From: Pseudomonadota bacterium
GTDB taxonomy: Bacteria > Pseudomonadota > Alphaproteobacteria > Sphingomonadales > Sphingomonadaceae
NCBI GenBank assembly: GCA_030271595.1
Contig: JARXKO010000035.1
Location: forward strand, 1 to 10,468
Length of the DNA: 10,468 nucleotides
Direction of reading: 5' to 3'
The translations under genes and the position numbers were made by a program. Positions within the stretch are counted from its first letter, which is position 1; the number at the start of each line of letters is the position of its first letter. The notes below the pieces were generated by a model. It worked only from the letters and a program-made list of their open reading frames with translations. It was not told where the DNA came from and did no database searches. This document shows positions 1 through 7,107 of the stretch, in pieces.

Positions 1-150
1 GGTGCAAGTATTGGCATCCCTACTCCTTTCGTGGACAAAGGAGTAGACTATTTAATAGCCGCTGGACAAAATGGAGTAAGCAACATAATAGCTTCATCAA
101 TCGGAGAAAGCGTTGCTGAGGCTTGGTATAATAAGTTTTATAAAAATTAG
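1..150 (+). CDS. C-terminal 49 residues of an unidentified protein (cut by window edge)
   Basis: Frame 1 is open from the first base to a TAG at 148-150 and encodes 49 residues ending in WYNKFYKN. The stretch is rich in Gly, Ser, Ala and Ile (for example DYLIAAGQNGVSNIIASSIG) and ends in an aromatic, basic tail. Base composition is unlike the rest of the window: 59 of 150 bases are G or C, and codons such as ATA, TTA and AAA are frequent, which suggests recent transfer. I do not recognise the family. A Gly/Ser/Ile-rich end of this kind occurs in some large secreted or polymorphic-toxin proteins, but that is only a guess. The next gene on the same strand follows after 20 bases, so the two may be co-transcribed. 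That the frame is coding is likely but not certain, because only the tail is visible. Confidence 0.6.
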   Translation, partial: GASIGIPTPFVDKGVDYLIAAGQNGVSNIIASSIGESVAEAWYNKFYKN

Positions 151-170
151 ATCGCTGATGAGGGATGAAA

Positions 171-605
171 ATGAGATCAGTTATCCGAGCGGCAGCGGGA
201 CTTTTACTTGTCGCGGGGCTCAGCAGCCCTGCAATAGGACAGAATCCTTCGCCTGCAGATGACTTTTATCAAGCACTGCAGCTTGACCGCTTGGTTGTCG
301 AGGCTACCGCTTCGGCTAAGCGGGTCTCTGACAAAAGGATGGCAGCGCTTCCCGCCTCGCAGAAGTCATCAATCGACAATTCAGCCGCCGCCGTAGATTC
401 TGCCAAAACTGAATTTAAAACGCGTATCATCCAGCTCATGAACTCTAGTTTCAGCCCGAAACAACTTTCGGAAGTAAATGCCTTTTTGCAAAGTGATGCT
501 GGTAAAGCATTCGAAGCATTCACTCCAAAGCTGAGCCAGGCTTTGCCCGTCGAACTTATGCGCGCATCACTCGACGTCGCGCGTGCGAATGGTCCCAAAA
601 AGTAA
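171..605 (+). CDS. Small exported DUF2059-like helical protein
   Basis: This encodes 144 residues. Residues 1-23 form a signal peptide: basic MRSVIR, a hydrophobic core AAAGLLLVAGL, and a probable cleavage after AIG before QNP, so the mature protein should be periplasmic. The mature part looks helical and soluble. Residues 82-140 (FKTRIIQLMNSSFSPKQLSE, then a segment with FLQSDAGKAFEAF) resemble the DUF2059 pattern, in which a conserved helix carries a phenylalanine followed by a Ser-x-x-Gly turn. DUF2059 has no settled function. I chose the ATG at 171 because GAGGG at 160-164 lies 6 bases ahead of it; the in-frame ATG at 165 directly abuts that GAGGG and would add Met-Lys. The gene sits 20 bases behind the AT-rich fragment at 1-150 and converges on the sulfotransferase gene. 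It might be co-inherited with the upstream gene. The family call is moderate; the export call is strong. Confidence 0.8.
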   Translation: MRSVIRAAAGLLLVAGLSSPAIGQNPSPADDFYQALQLDRLVVEATASAKRVSDKRMAALPASQKSSIDNSAAAVDSAKTEFKTRIIQLMNSSFSPKQLSEVNAFLQSDAGKAFEAFTPKLSQALPVELMRASLDVARANGPKK

Positions 606-675
606 GCCCTCGGAAAGCAATGCCCCTTTCACGACGGGTAACTTGGGGGGAGTATAGTATCTTACCGTGACAGCT

Positions 676-711
676 CAAAAGAACGTCGCCAACTCTAGAG
701 CAATTCTTTTG
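676..711. repeat. Inverted repeat between convergent genes
   Basis: CAAAAGAA at 676-683 is exactly matched by its reverse complement TTCTTTTG at 704-711, with a 20-base loop that itself contains the palindrome CTCTAGAG. It lies in the 147-base gap between two genes that end facing each other, so it could help end transcription in both directions. The stem is AT-rich and has no classical GC stem plus T-run, so a terminator role is weakly supported. Confidence 0.35.
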
Positions 712-752
712 GCTTCAATCGCCAAGTCAGCGCGGGTGATCGGTCCGCAGAA

Positions 753-2357
753 TCAATCGAAAAAAGACGCCCATTGCGGTAGCTGCGCGCGCAATGAATC
801 CGCATTCAGCAACGCCTCCGATAGGTTTTCGGAGCCGGTCTTGCGCCATTTGACCCTCGCTGGCTCGTCTCGCGGCTTCAATCCCAGAAAGGCCGCGGTC
901 CGCTCTGCGACGCGCTGCGGCCGTTTCGCCAGATCCTCGTAGAAAATCCGCAGAACGCGGTGGCCGGCGAAGGCTTCCTCATAGAGCGTCTGATCGTGCT
1001 CGACCTGGTCGATGTCCTGGGTGATTGCGCTTGCCGTCAACGCGACCGGCGCCCGCTTTGTCGGCGGGCTTGACCAGCGTTCGGCCCACTTGCCCGAAAC
1101 CCTGGCCTGCTCCTCCGAAATGGCTCGCCGCAACAAGTTGCGCCGCGTTACGTGAATGACCAGTAAGGTTTCGTCGGCTGCCAACGCATCGAACAATGTC
1201 GGCTGCTCAAGCCCATGGCCGTAAAGCAATTTGAAGCCGGCCGCGCGGCATCCGGAGGCCTCGCTCTGCGCGCACAGCATCGCCCAGAAAGCCAGCGGAT
1301 CGGATTTTCGCAGTTCGAGAAAATCGTCGAGGCTGTCAGCGGGGAGATTGAGCCACGGAATGATGTCCTTTTCGATGTTGTCGGGGTTGAAAAGCTCATA
1401 GCCGCATTGGCAATCAGTGTAATCGCGCAGCATGCCGATCAGGAGGTTGGTGCCGGTCCGTTCCGCCGCGATGATCACAAATCTCCGCATGGCGTCATTG
1501 TCCGCGGGCGGATCATATCGCCCGGTCAATTGCCGGCACGTATTTTCCAGCGCATCGGCCGCCTGCGAATGCATCTCGGGCGAGGCATAGAAATGATTCT
1601 CGAGAACGCCGTCGCGGGCCGTCGCGCCGGCAATCGATTGTTCACTGTTCCACAGCTTTTGCGGCACACCGCTGGTCGATACGCATTCGATATAGGCGTC
1701 GGCGTAGGGGGCGAGCTCCTGCACCATGCGTTCGTTGACGAGTTGCGGGTTCGCCTGGAACAGGCTGCGAGGCAGGTCGCTGTAACCGTCGACATATGCG
1801 GGGGGCCTGACGGAAAACCAGAAAAGGGCTTTCGGGACACTGATCTGCCGCAGCAGGTCGCCAAAGGCCTGGGTGTAATCGTTGCGGGTTTCTTCGACGA
1901 TCCGCTCGACTTCCTCAATCGACGCCGACCCCGTCAACTGGTCGAAGAATTCCTCGGAACGCATGGTCGATCCATCCGTCCGGCGACGTCCTTCATGGCC
2001 GCCCGATAGCGAATTGTCGAACAGCGAGTTGGACGCGCTACGGCCCGATAATATCTGGACCACAACCGCTTCCGCGCCGTTGATCAGGTCAAGGTAGGCG
2101 CTGTTCTGAAAGTGCCGTGGGCCAGCACCGCCCACGCCAAGGTTCAAGACGGACAAATCCAATCGCTGACCGAGCAGCGTTGGGAAAGGCTGCGTGCAAA
2201 AGCGCCCGAAGGTCTGGGCCGAGCCAAGAAAGGCCAGATAGGGCTTTGACGTGTCCACCGGGGGTCCTCGAAAGGCCCTCCAGCCAAGCGTCGGATATTG
2301 ATGGAGCTGGTAGTCGAATCCGCCCGCTCGATCGAGGTCCTGGTAGAAGTTGCTCAT
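753..2357 (-). CDS. DUF6473/SGNH-like domain fused to a sulfotransferase
   Basis: This encodes 534 residues in two parts. Residues 1-280 match the DUF6473 pattern known to me from alphaproteobacteria: an F-R-G-P start (29-32), FLGSAQTFGRF with PFP close behind (43-59), NLGVGGAGP (72-80), and NHFYASPEMH (254-263). The order of G-S, N-x-x-G and a late His recalls SGNH hydrolases, but catalysis is not established for this family. Residues 291-534 form a sulfotransferase-type domain. AAERTGTNLL (297-306) fits the loop that binds the 5'-phosphosulfate of PAPS, HVTRRNLLRRAIS (402-414) fits the 3'-phosphate site, and FYEDL (472-476) and the tail WRKTGSENLSEALLNAD fit the usual C-terminal pattern. 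The likely role is transfer of sulfate from PAPS to a glycan or lipid; the acceptor is unknown. The gene starts 32 bases after the three-domain glycosyltransferase, on the same strand, so the two probably form one operon. No signal peptide is visible, so it should act in the cytosol. GAGAG and GGCAGG lie before the start. Confidence 0.88.
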   Translation of the reverse strand: MSNFYQDLDRAGGFDYQLHQYPTLGWRAFRGPPVDTSKPYLAFLGSAQTFGRFCTQPFPTLLGQRLDLSVLNLGVGGAGPRHFQNSAYLDLINGAEAVVVQILSGRSASNSLFDNSLSGGHEGRRRTDGSTMRSEEFFDQLTGSASIEEVERIVEETRNDYTQAFGDLLRQISVPKALFWFSVRPPAYVDGYSDLPRSLFQANPQLVNERMVQELAPYADAYIECVSTSGVPQKLWNSEQSIAGATARDGVLENHFYASPEMHSQAADALENTCRQLTGRYDPPADNDAMRRFVIIAAERTGTNLLIGMLRDYTDCQCGYELFNPDNIEKDIIPWLNLPADSLDDFLELRKSDPLAFWAMLCAQSEASGCRAAGFKLLYGHGLEQPTLFDALAADETLLVIHVTRRNLLRRAISEEQARVSGKWAERWSSPPTKRAPVALTASAITQDIDQVEHDQTLYEEAFAGHRVLRIFYEDLAKRPQRVAERTAAFLGLKPRDEPARVKWRKTGSENLSEALLNADSLRAQLPQWASFFD

Positions 2358-2389
2358 GCCTGCCTGCTCTCAGCTAAAGCTCAGCTTGA

Positions 2390-5300
2390 TCATTTTGATC
2401 GCGGGCGCGTCATCCGCTTGCGCGGCGGCTTTAACGTCAGCGTGTGCGCGCCGTCGGCACAGCTGTTTTCGCCACGAAGAACGGCGGTATAGCGCGCGAC
2501 CATCTCTTCTGCCGAAAACCTGGCGATGGCTCGGGCGCGCCCGGCCTCGCCAAACTTGCGCCGTTTTCTTTTGTTTTTGAGCAGATCGACGACGGCCTCG
2601 GCCATCGCCGCCGGTGTCTCGGCCAAATAGCCGGTCTCGCCATGTACGACCTGATCGGCGGTGCCCCCATTCGGGTTGGCAACCACCGGCAGACCCATGG
2701 CCATCGCTTCGAGCGAGGCATTGGGACAGCCCTGCCGGTCGGACACCATTACGAACACGCGAAACTGGCTAAGGAATGGAGTCACGTTCTCGTGCGCGCC
2801 GACAAACCGGATGTGGGCAAGATTTTCCTGCCGCACAAGCGCGCGCAGACCCTCCCAATATTCGTCCGTGTGCGAGTCCGGACCACCGACAATCGTCAGC
2901 GAGGCACCGGGAATGCGTTCGTGGACATCGGCCATCATCGCCAGGAGGAACTCAATTCGCTTGTCCGGAACGATCCGGCAACAGGTGCCGATCGCCAGTT
3001 CCGGGTTGAAATCCGGCGGGAGAAGCGCTTCGGGCGCGGGCAGAGGCACAAATCGGGGCGGTGAGGCCGTCCCCAGCGGGAGCACCGAGACCCTTCGAGG
3101 CTGGGCGGCGCCGGGCGGGGCCCCACCGGCGTACAGTGCAACGAAGTCGTCGAGCCGCTCGAGATAGTCGTCGCCACTGAACACGATGCGCCTCTGGAAT
3201 TCCTGCGCTGCGTCGAGTTCGTCAAACAGCATCGGTCCCGGGCTGACGTCGATGAGCCGCACATCGCGGCCGTGCACGACTTTGGTGAGCAGCAGCTTGA
3301 GCTCGGGCTGCACATTCCAGAAGCAGATCGAGCGCATGTTCAGCTGATCGAACCACTGGAGCAAGCTTGTCGCGATGTCGCTCAGGCTGGCACTTTGGGC
3401 CAGGTCGAGTATCGGTACCTGCGCATTCGCGATGGCAGCACGCCAGGGTTCGACGGAAATGCCGTCGATCACGCACAGGGCGGTTTTGAAGTTGGCCGGC
3501 AAACGCGGCAAAAGCAGCGACAGAGATCGCGCCGGGCCGCCGATATCGAGCCCCTGCGTCACAAAGAGCGTCCCTTCGCCGATTGACCGGGCGGCCGGCG
3601 CGCGCGACGCGAAGCGCGCCAGCAATGGCCATAATTGCGGGACAATCTTCGACTCGATCGGCGCCGCGGGCAACAGGCGCTCCTGACGCTGCGCCTGCTG
3701 CAATACCCCATCGACATAGGCCGCGATGTCCGCCGGGTCCTCGACCAGCACCGCGTCGGCGGGAACGATCGCGCGATTGTCGCCGACATCCGCAGCAACG
3801 ATCGGACAGCCGGCGCGGACCACCTCCATCAGGGCGACCGAGGCCCCTTCATCCAGGCTGGTGTTCATGAACACATCGAAGGCGGCGTAATAGGAATCGA
3901 TCATGTCGACGTTGCCCGGCATGATCAGGTCCGCGATCACCTCCAGATCGAGTGCCAGTCGGCACGTCGCCTCATAGGCCGAGTGCCCGCCGTCACCCTG
4001 GACCCAATCGCCAAGGATCATCAGCTTGGTTTGACGCAGGCGCTGCAACTGCGCCAGCACCCGGACTGCCCGGGTATAGCCTTTGGCGGCGTGGAACGGG
4101 CCGACCATGCCGACCAGCAGCGTATCCGGCGCAATGCCGTGCGCGTTGCGGATTTCGCGGCGCGCACGGGCGAGCTTCTCGGGCGTGAAGGGCCGTTGTA
4201 TTTCGTGCCGGACCGGCACCACGGGCCGAGTGCAACCGGCCTGCCGCAACCGTTCGGCGGACGCGGCCGACGTCGCCATGACGTAGGGCACGAGAGGATG
4301 GTTGTAGGGCTGCGGCGCGGCGCTCCATTCGCCACTGGTCGCATGCACGATCGGCACCGTCTCGACGCCCAGCGCCCACAGATCGTTCAATTGCTCCACC
4401 GGCACCGATGGCGCGTAAAGCAGCGGCGTGACCGAACTTGCCACCTCCAGCGCCACCTTGCGCAGCGCCTGCGCGACCGACAGATGGTCCAGAAACTTAA
4501 CGGTCACATTGCGTTGCGGGACGATCGCGTAGCCCTGCGGGGCCCGCGTCAGGACATAGACGCAAATGGCGAGGTCGGGCTGGGTGGAAAGAGCCTGGAC
4601 GGTCTCCGCCACCATGCGCTGCACACCGCCGCGCGCCAGCGACGGCAACAGGATATTCAGCCGGCTGGCGGCGGGTCGCAGCCCGTCATCGAGCGGCTCT
4701 CCCGGCAGGTCCGGGAGTGCGCTGGCCGGCGGTGAGGCGGCGAACGGCGTGCGCGGATCGACCAAGCCATACGAGCGATAGAGTTCGTGCAGCGTGCTGC
4801 CGGCGGGGGGATTATCCTTGTCGACCGTGACGCTGGAAACTTCGCGCCCGCGGTGGTGGCCGCCGTCGCGGTTGAGCGTCTGCATGAATTCGTTGAGCCA
4901 GTGGATGGCATGCCATTCGTCGGGGATCGGCGTATAATGCTCAAAGAACGGCCTCACCGACCCGTTCCAATTGTCCAGATTGGAAATATCGTCCCTGATG
5001 TAGGAGGTCAGGCCGAGACGCTGGACGTTGCTGTTGAGGATTCGGATCTGGGCGTGCCAATCCACATCCTCGTTCGCGATCGCATCGCTTTGCTCGTAGC
5101 AGGCCTTCATCAATTCGCACCCTTGCGGGCACTTCATGAGGTTGCCCACCATGCCCAGCTGATGCGACCTGAACACGTAATCCGCTTCCAGGTCGAAGGG
5201 CCTCAGGCAGGTAATGTCCATGTCGGACCAGACACCGCCCCGATCATAGAGCAATTTGTAGCGAAAAAGGTCCGTGAAGGGCGATATGCTGCCTTCGCCA

Positions 5301-5566
5301 ACGCCCGTCTCCGCGTCGCGCTCGCGCTTGCGGAAAATTCGCTCGCGCGGCAGGATTTCGGAGGCGTCACAGACAGTGACGCCCTTGGGAACCGGTGTCT
5401 CCAGCTCGTCGTAAAGCCACAGGTGGAAGGAATGCCCCCAGCGCACAAAAGACCGTAATGTCAGCTGCTCCAAACGCGACAGATTGGGACCCATCCAAAA
5501 GCCGTGAATGATCGGCAGCTTGGGCGGGGGCGCTAGTGCCAGCTTGCGATTACTTCTTTTGCCCAT
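2390..5566 (-). CDS. Three-module glycosyltransferase: GT32-like, GT4, GT4
   Basis: This encodes 1058 residues with three catalytic modules. Module 1 (about 14-265) opens with LPIIHGFWMGP and carries SPFTDLFRYKLLYDRGG then WSDMD, giving the DXD metal and nucleotide-sugar site at 115-117, as in GT32 and capsule-type enzymes. Module 2 (about 302-640) is a GT4/GT-B enzyme with the N-terminal loop LPSLARGGVQR, a Lys at 495 after GPFHAA, and an intact E-x7-E motif (E573, E581). Module 3 (about 664-1030) is a second GT4 with TQGLDIGGPARS, an R/K pair at 864 and 869, and LEAMAMGLPVVANPNGG; the first Glu of its E-x7-E motif is Gln (Q945, E953). Such proteins build surface polysaccharides in the cytosol from nucleotide sugars; the sugars cannot be read here. 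I chose the ATG at 5564-5566 because AGGAGG lies 4 bases before it and the GT32-like domain begins soon after. The open frame extends to 5707, but the extra 47 residues show no domain. A sulfotransferase gene follows 32 bases downstream. Confidence 0.9.
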   Translation of the reverse strand: MGKRSNRKLALAPPPKLPIIHGFWMGPNLSRLEQLTLRSFVRWGHSFHLWLYDELETPVPKGVTVCDASEILPRERIFRKRERDAETGVGEGSISPFTDLFRYKLLYDRGGVWSDMDITCLRPFDLEADYVFRSHQLGMVGNLMKCPQGCELMKACYEQSDAIANEDVDWHAQIRILNSNVQRLGLTSYIRDDISNLDNWNGSVRPFFEHYTPIPDEWHAIHWLNEFMQTLNRDGGHHRGREVSSVTVDKDNPPAGSTLHELYRSYGLVDPRTPFAASPPASALPDLPGEPLDDGLRPAASRLNILLPSLARGGVQRMVAETVQALSTQPDLAICVYVLTRAPQGYAIVPQRNVTVKFLDHLSVAQALRKVALEVASSVTPLLYAPSVPVEQLNDLWALGVETVPIVHATSGEWSAAPQPYNHPLVPYVMATSAASAERLRQAGCTRPVVPVRHEIQRPFTPEKLARARREIRNAHGIAPDTLLVGMVGPFHAAKGYTRAVRVLAQLQRLRQTKLMILGDWVQGDGGHSAYEATCRLALDLEVIADLIMPGNVDMIDSYYAAFDVFMNTSLDEGASVALMEVVRAGCPIVAADVGDNRAIVPADAVLVEDPADIAAYVDGVLQQAQRQERLLPAAPIESKIVPQLWPLLARFASRAPAARSIGEGTLFVTQGLDIGGPARSLSLLLPRLPANFKTALCVIDGISVEPWRAAIANAQVPILDLAQSASLSDIATSLLQWFDQLNMRSICFWNVQPELKLLLTKVVHGRDVRLIDVSPGPMLFDELDAAQEFQRRIVFSGDDYLERLDDFVALYAGGAPPGAAQPRRVSVLPLGTASPPRFVPLPAPEALLPPDFNPELAIGTCCRIVPDKRIEFLLAMMADVHERIPGASLTIVGGPDSHTDEYWEGLRALVRQENLAHIRFVGAHENVTPFLSQFRVFVMVSDRQGCPNASLEAMAMGLPVVANPNGGTADQVVHGETGYLAETPAAMAEAVVDLLKNKRKRRKFGEAGRARAIARFSAEEMVARYTAVLRGENSCADGAHTLTLKPPRKRMTRPRSK

Positions 5567-5576
5567 TCGACCTCCT
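5566..5576 (-). promoter_or_regulatory. Strong ribosome binding site deciding the glycosyltransferase start
   Basis: On the minus strand AGGAGGT precedes the ATG at 5564-5566 with only a few bases between, a near-perfect Shine-Dalgarno match. It favours this start over the farther upstream ATG at 5705-5707. Confidence 0.75.
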
Positions 5577-5908
5577 GATCGAGCGCCATGCTGATTTCGC
5601 CGCTTGTCCGGAATCGGGTGACCCGTCTCGCCCCTGTCAATTCCCAACTTGAAGCCTACCATGGGAAAGTTTGTGCGAAAACCTGCGAAATCCTGCCCTT
5701 TTTTCAAGCGCTGGAAGTGGCTGGTTTTTGCAGTCCCAACGACAAATCTCGTCGCGGAAGCGGGCTTGGGGATGGCGCTGGTTCGCGCATGCTGACGGCG
5801 GCCTGGAGGACAGCTGGCTCGGCGCCGTCGCGGGGAATTGCGGAGCCTTCCCCGGTCGCAACGATCGCGATCCTGGGAAAGGCTAAGACAGTCAGATCAT
5901 TGAAAAAA
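5567..5908. other. Intergenic region between the glycosyltransferase and tRNA-Ala
   Basis: About 340 bases without a convincing gene. Short frames exist on both strands (for example 5637-5861 minus) but none has a recognisable domain or good ribosome binding site. The region holds the leader and probable promoter of the glycosyltransferase operon at its left end, and a run of six A (T on the minus strand) at 5903-5908 just past the tRNA 3' end. I looked for a second copy of the tRNA 3' end as an attachment site and saw none in the window. Confidence 0.6.
5612..5640 (-). promoter_or_regulatory. Possible promoter of the glycosyltransferase operon
   Basis: On the minus strand a perfect -35 box TTGACA (5635-5640) is followed after 17 bases by CCGATT (5612-5617), a poor -10 box. 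A strong -35 with a weak -10 is common in alphaproteobacterial housekeeping promoters. The -35 box ends 68 bases before the chosen start codon. The call rests on the -35 box alone and is tentative. Confidence 0.3.
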
Positions 5909-5984
5909 TGGTGGAGCCGAGGGGGATCGAACCCCTGACCTCTGCAATGCCATTGCAGCGCTCTCCCAGCTGAGCTACGGCCCC
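5909..5984 (-). tRNA. tRNA-Ala (anticodon GGC)
   Basis: Read on the minus strand, 76 bases fold as a full cloverleaf. The acceptor 5' GGGGCCG pairs with CGGCTCC and includes G3:U70, the identity signal for alanyl-tRNA synthetase. The D arm is AGCTCAGCTGGGAGAGC, the anticodon stem CTGCA/TGCAG encloses ATGGCAT with anticodon GGC, and the T arm contains GGTTCGATCC. The discriminator is A and the 3' CCA is encoded. It reads alanine codons GCC and GCU. Six T follow the CCA on the minus strand and may help end transcription. The 3' end points towards the glycan operon, the side where islands usually insert at tRNA genes. Confidence 0.97.
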
Positions 5985-5992
5985 TTCTTCCG

Positions 5993-6021
5993 GCGCGCCT
6001 TTAGCGAATGGCCCGGCGCGC
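5993..6021 (-). terminator. GC-rich hairpin after the FYDLN gene
   Basis: GCGCGCC at 5993-5999 can pair with GGCGCGC at 6015-6021 around a 15-base loop, between the stop of the FYDLN gene (6029) and the tRNA. On the minus strand it is not followed by a T-run, so it would be at best a weak or factor-assisted terminator. It could also simply be chance pairing in GC-rich DNA. Confidence 0.3.
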
Positions 6022-6028
6022 GCAAAGT

Positions 6029-6340
6029 CTAATTCTCGTCGTCCTCCTTGGCCGCCTCGACGCCCAGATCATTGTCGCCGGTTTCGAGATCGACTTCCTC
6101 GTCGGCGCTGATTTCCTCGTCCTCGTCGACCGCCAGATCCTCGTCGGCCTCGACCTCCTTGGCCTTTTCCTTGGCCGGGGTAACTTCGAACGCCATCGGC
6201 TGCTTCGACTTGAGCACCGGCTCGGGCATCCATTCGGTGCCGCATTCGATGCAGTGGACCGGGTTATCATTGGCCAGATCGTAAAAGCGGGTCGCGCATT
6301 TGGGGCAAATGCGCTTGGTGCCCCATTCGGGCTTCACCAT
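6029..6340 (-). CDS. FYDLN acid-domain protein (TIGR02300 family)
   Basis: This encodes 103 residues. The N-terminal part carries a zinc ribbon with paired cysteines C12-x2-C15 and C30-x2-C33 (ICPKCATRFYDLANDNPVHC then IECG), and the family signature FYDL at 19-22. From about residue 56 the chain becomes a long acidic tail (EVEADEDLAVDEDEEISADE), which gives the family its name. This is a short alphaproteobacterial family of unknown function; zinc binding is likely from the cysteines. The length is within what I expect for the family. CTGGAG lies about 9 bases before the ATG. The gene is divergent from cmk across 98 bases, so the two may share a regulatory region. In many alphaproteobacteria the neighbour on this side is aroA, then cmk; here aroA is missing. 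Confidence 0.95.
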   Translation of the reverse strand: MVKPEWGTKRICPKCATRFYDLANDNPVHCIECGTEWMPEPVLKSKQPMAFEVTPAKEKAKEVEADEDLAVDEDEEISADEEVDLETGDNDLGVEAAKEDDEN

Positions 6341-6438
6341 CGATGGTCACTCCAGTTGGTAGGGCCGCCGGCAAATGGCGCGGCAGCGGTTGGCGGCGCG
6401 CATTGCCATAGGCATGGGGCAGTGTCAAAGCACGAGGC

Positions 6439-7107
6439 TTGAGCGCCACACCTTCTCGCCAGTCCAAGCCCGGCCGCGGCCCGGTCATCGCCGTCGACGG
6501 CCCGGCGGCGAGCGGCAAGGGCACCATCGCCGCGGCGCTGGCGGTGCATTTCGGGCTTCCGCACATGGACACCGGCCTGCTCTATCGCTCGGTCGCGCTG
6601 ACGCTGTGGCGCTGGGGCGGCGACCCCGGCAACCCGTTCGAAGCGGTCCGCGCGTGCAGCGAAATGGGCATTTCCCCCGAAGACCCCGAATTGCGCAGCG
6701 AGGCGGTGTCGCGCATCGCTTCGGCCATCTCGGCTTACCCGGTGGTGCGCGCTGCCTTGCTCGATCGCCAGCGCGAATTCGCCGCACTGCCCGGCGGTGC
6801 AGTGCTCGACGGGCGCGACATCGGCACCGTCATCGCGCCCGGCGCGGACCTCAAGCTATTCGTCACCGCCGCGCCCGAAGTGCGCGCGCGCCGCCGCCTG
6901 AAGGAACTCGAAGGGCGGGGGATGAACGCGACCCTCGCCGAGGTCCTGGCCGACATCAAGGCCCGCGACGCCCGCGACGTCGAGCGCTCCGCGGCCCCCC
7001 TTGACCAGGCCGGTGACGCGATTGTGCTCGATACCAGCGCAATGGACCGCGAAGCCGCAATCGCCGAGGCAATCCGGATCGCCGGGGAGAAGCTCGGCCG
7101 CCCCTAG
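6439..7107 (+). CDS. cmk: Cytidylate kinase
   Basis: This encodes 222 residues, a typical length. The enzyme phosphorylates CMP and dCMP with ATP in the cytosol, feeding CTP and dCTP synthesis and recycling CMP from RNA decay and lipid synthesis. The Walker A loop GPAASGKGT is at 21-29, the nucleotide-site motif MDTGLLYR at 43-50 (the usual form is DTGAMYR), GRDIGT at 125-130, an Arg-rich lid RARRRLKEL at 148-156, and RDARDVERSAAPL at 176-188. The only in-frame start is TTG at 6439; an in-frame TAG lies at 6409 and no ATG, GTG or CTG occurs before the P-loop. GAGG at 6434-6437 is only one base from that TTG, too close for a normal ribosome binding site, so the start is uncertain. The gene converges on the L,D-transpeptidase gene, their stop codons overlapping in CTAG. 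Confidence 0.96.
   Translation: MSATPSRQSKPGRGPVIAVDGPAASGKGTIAAALAVHFGLPHMDTGLLYRSVALTLWRWGGDPGNPFEAVRACSEMGISPEDPELRSEAVSRIASAISAYPVVRAALLDRQREFAALPGGAVLDGRDIGTVIAPGADLKLFVTAAPEVRARRRLKELEGRGMNATLAEVLADIKARDARDVERSAAPLDQAGDAIVLDTSAMDREAAIAEAIRIAGEKLGRP

Noticed and set aside
1215..2009. 264-codon open frame on the plus strand
   Set aside because: It is antisense to the DUF6473-sulfotransferase gene, which has clear family motifs.
3635..4735. 366-codon open frame on the plus strand
   Set aside because: It lies wholly antisense to the well-supported multi-domain glycosyltransferase and its translation is rich in Arg, His and Gln with no domain. It reflects GC-rich codon bias.
5567..5707. 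47-codon N-terminal extension of the glycosyltransferase
   Set aside because: The upstream ATG would place the TTGACA-like box inside the gene; the downstream ATG has a near-perfect ribosome binding site and the domain begins right after it.
6364..6397. GCCGCC and GGCGGC inverted pair between the FYDLN gene and cmk
   Set aside because: A 6-bp match is expected by chance in DNA this GC-rich, and its spacing fits no known element.
6375..7004. 209-codon plus-strand frame starting before cmk
   Set aside because: It overlaps cmk in another frame and is Arg-rich with no motif, while cmk has all its signature motifs.
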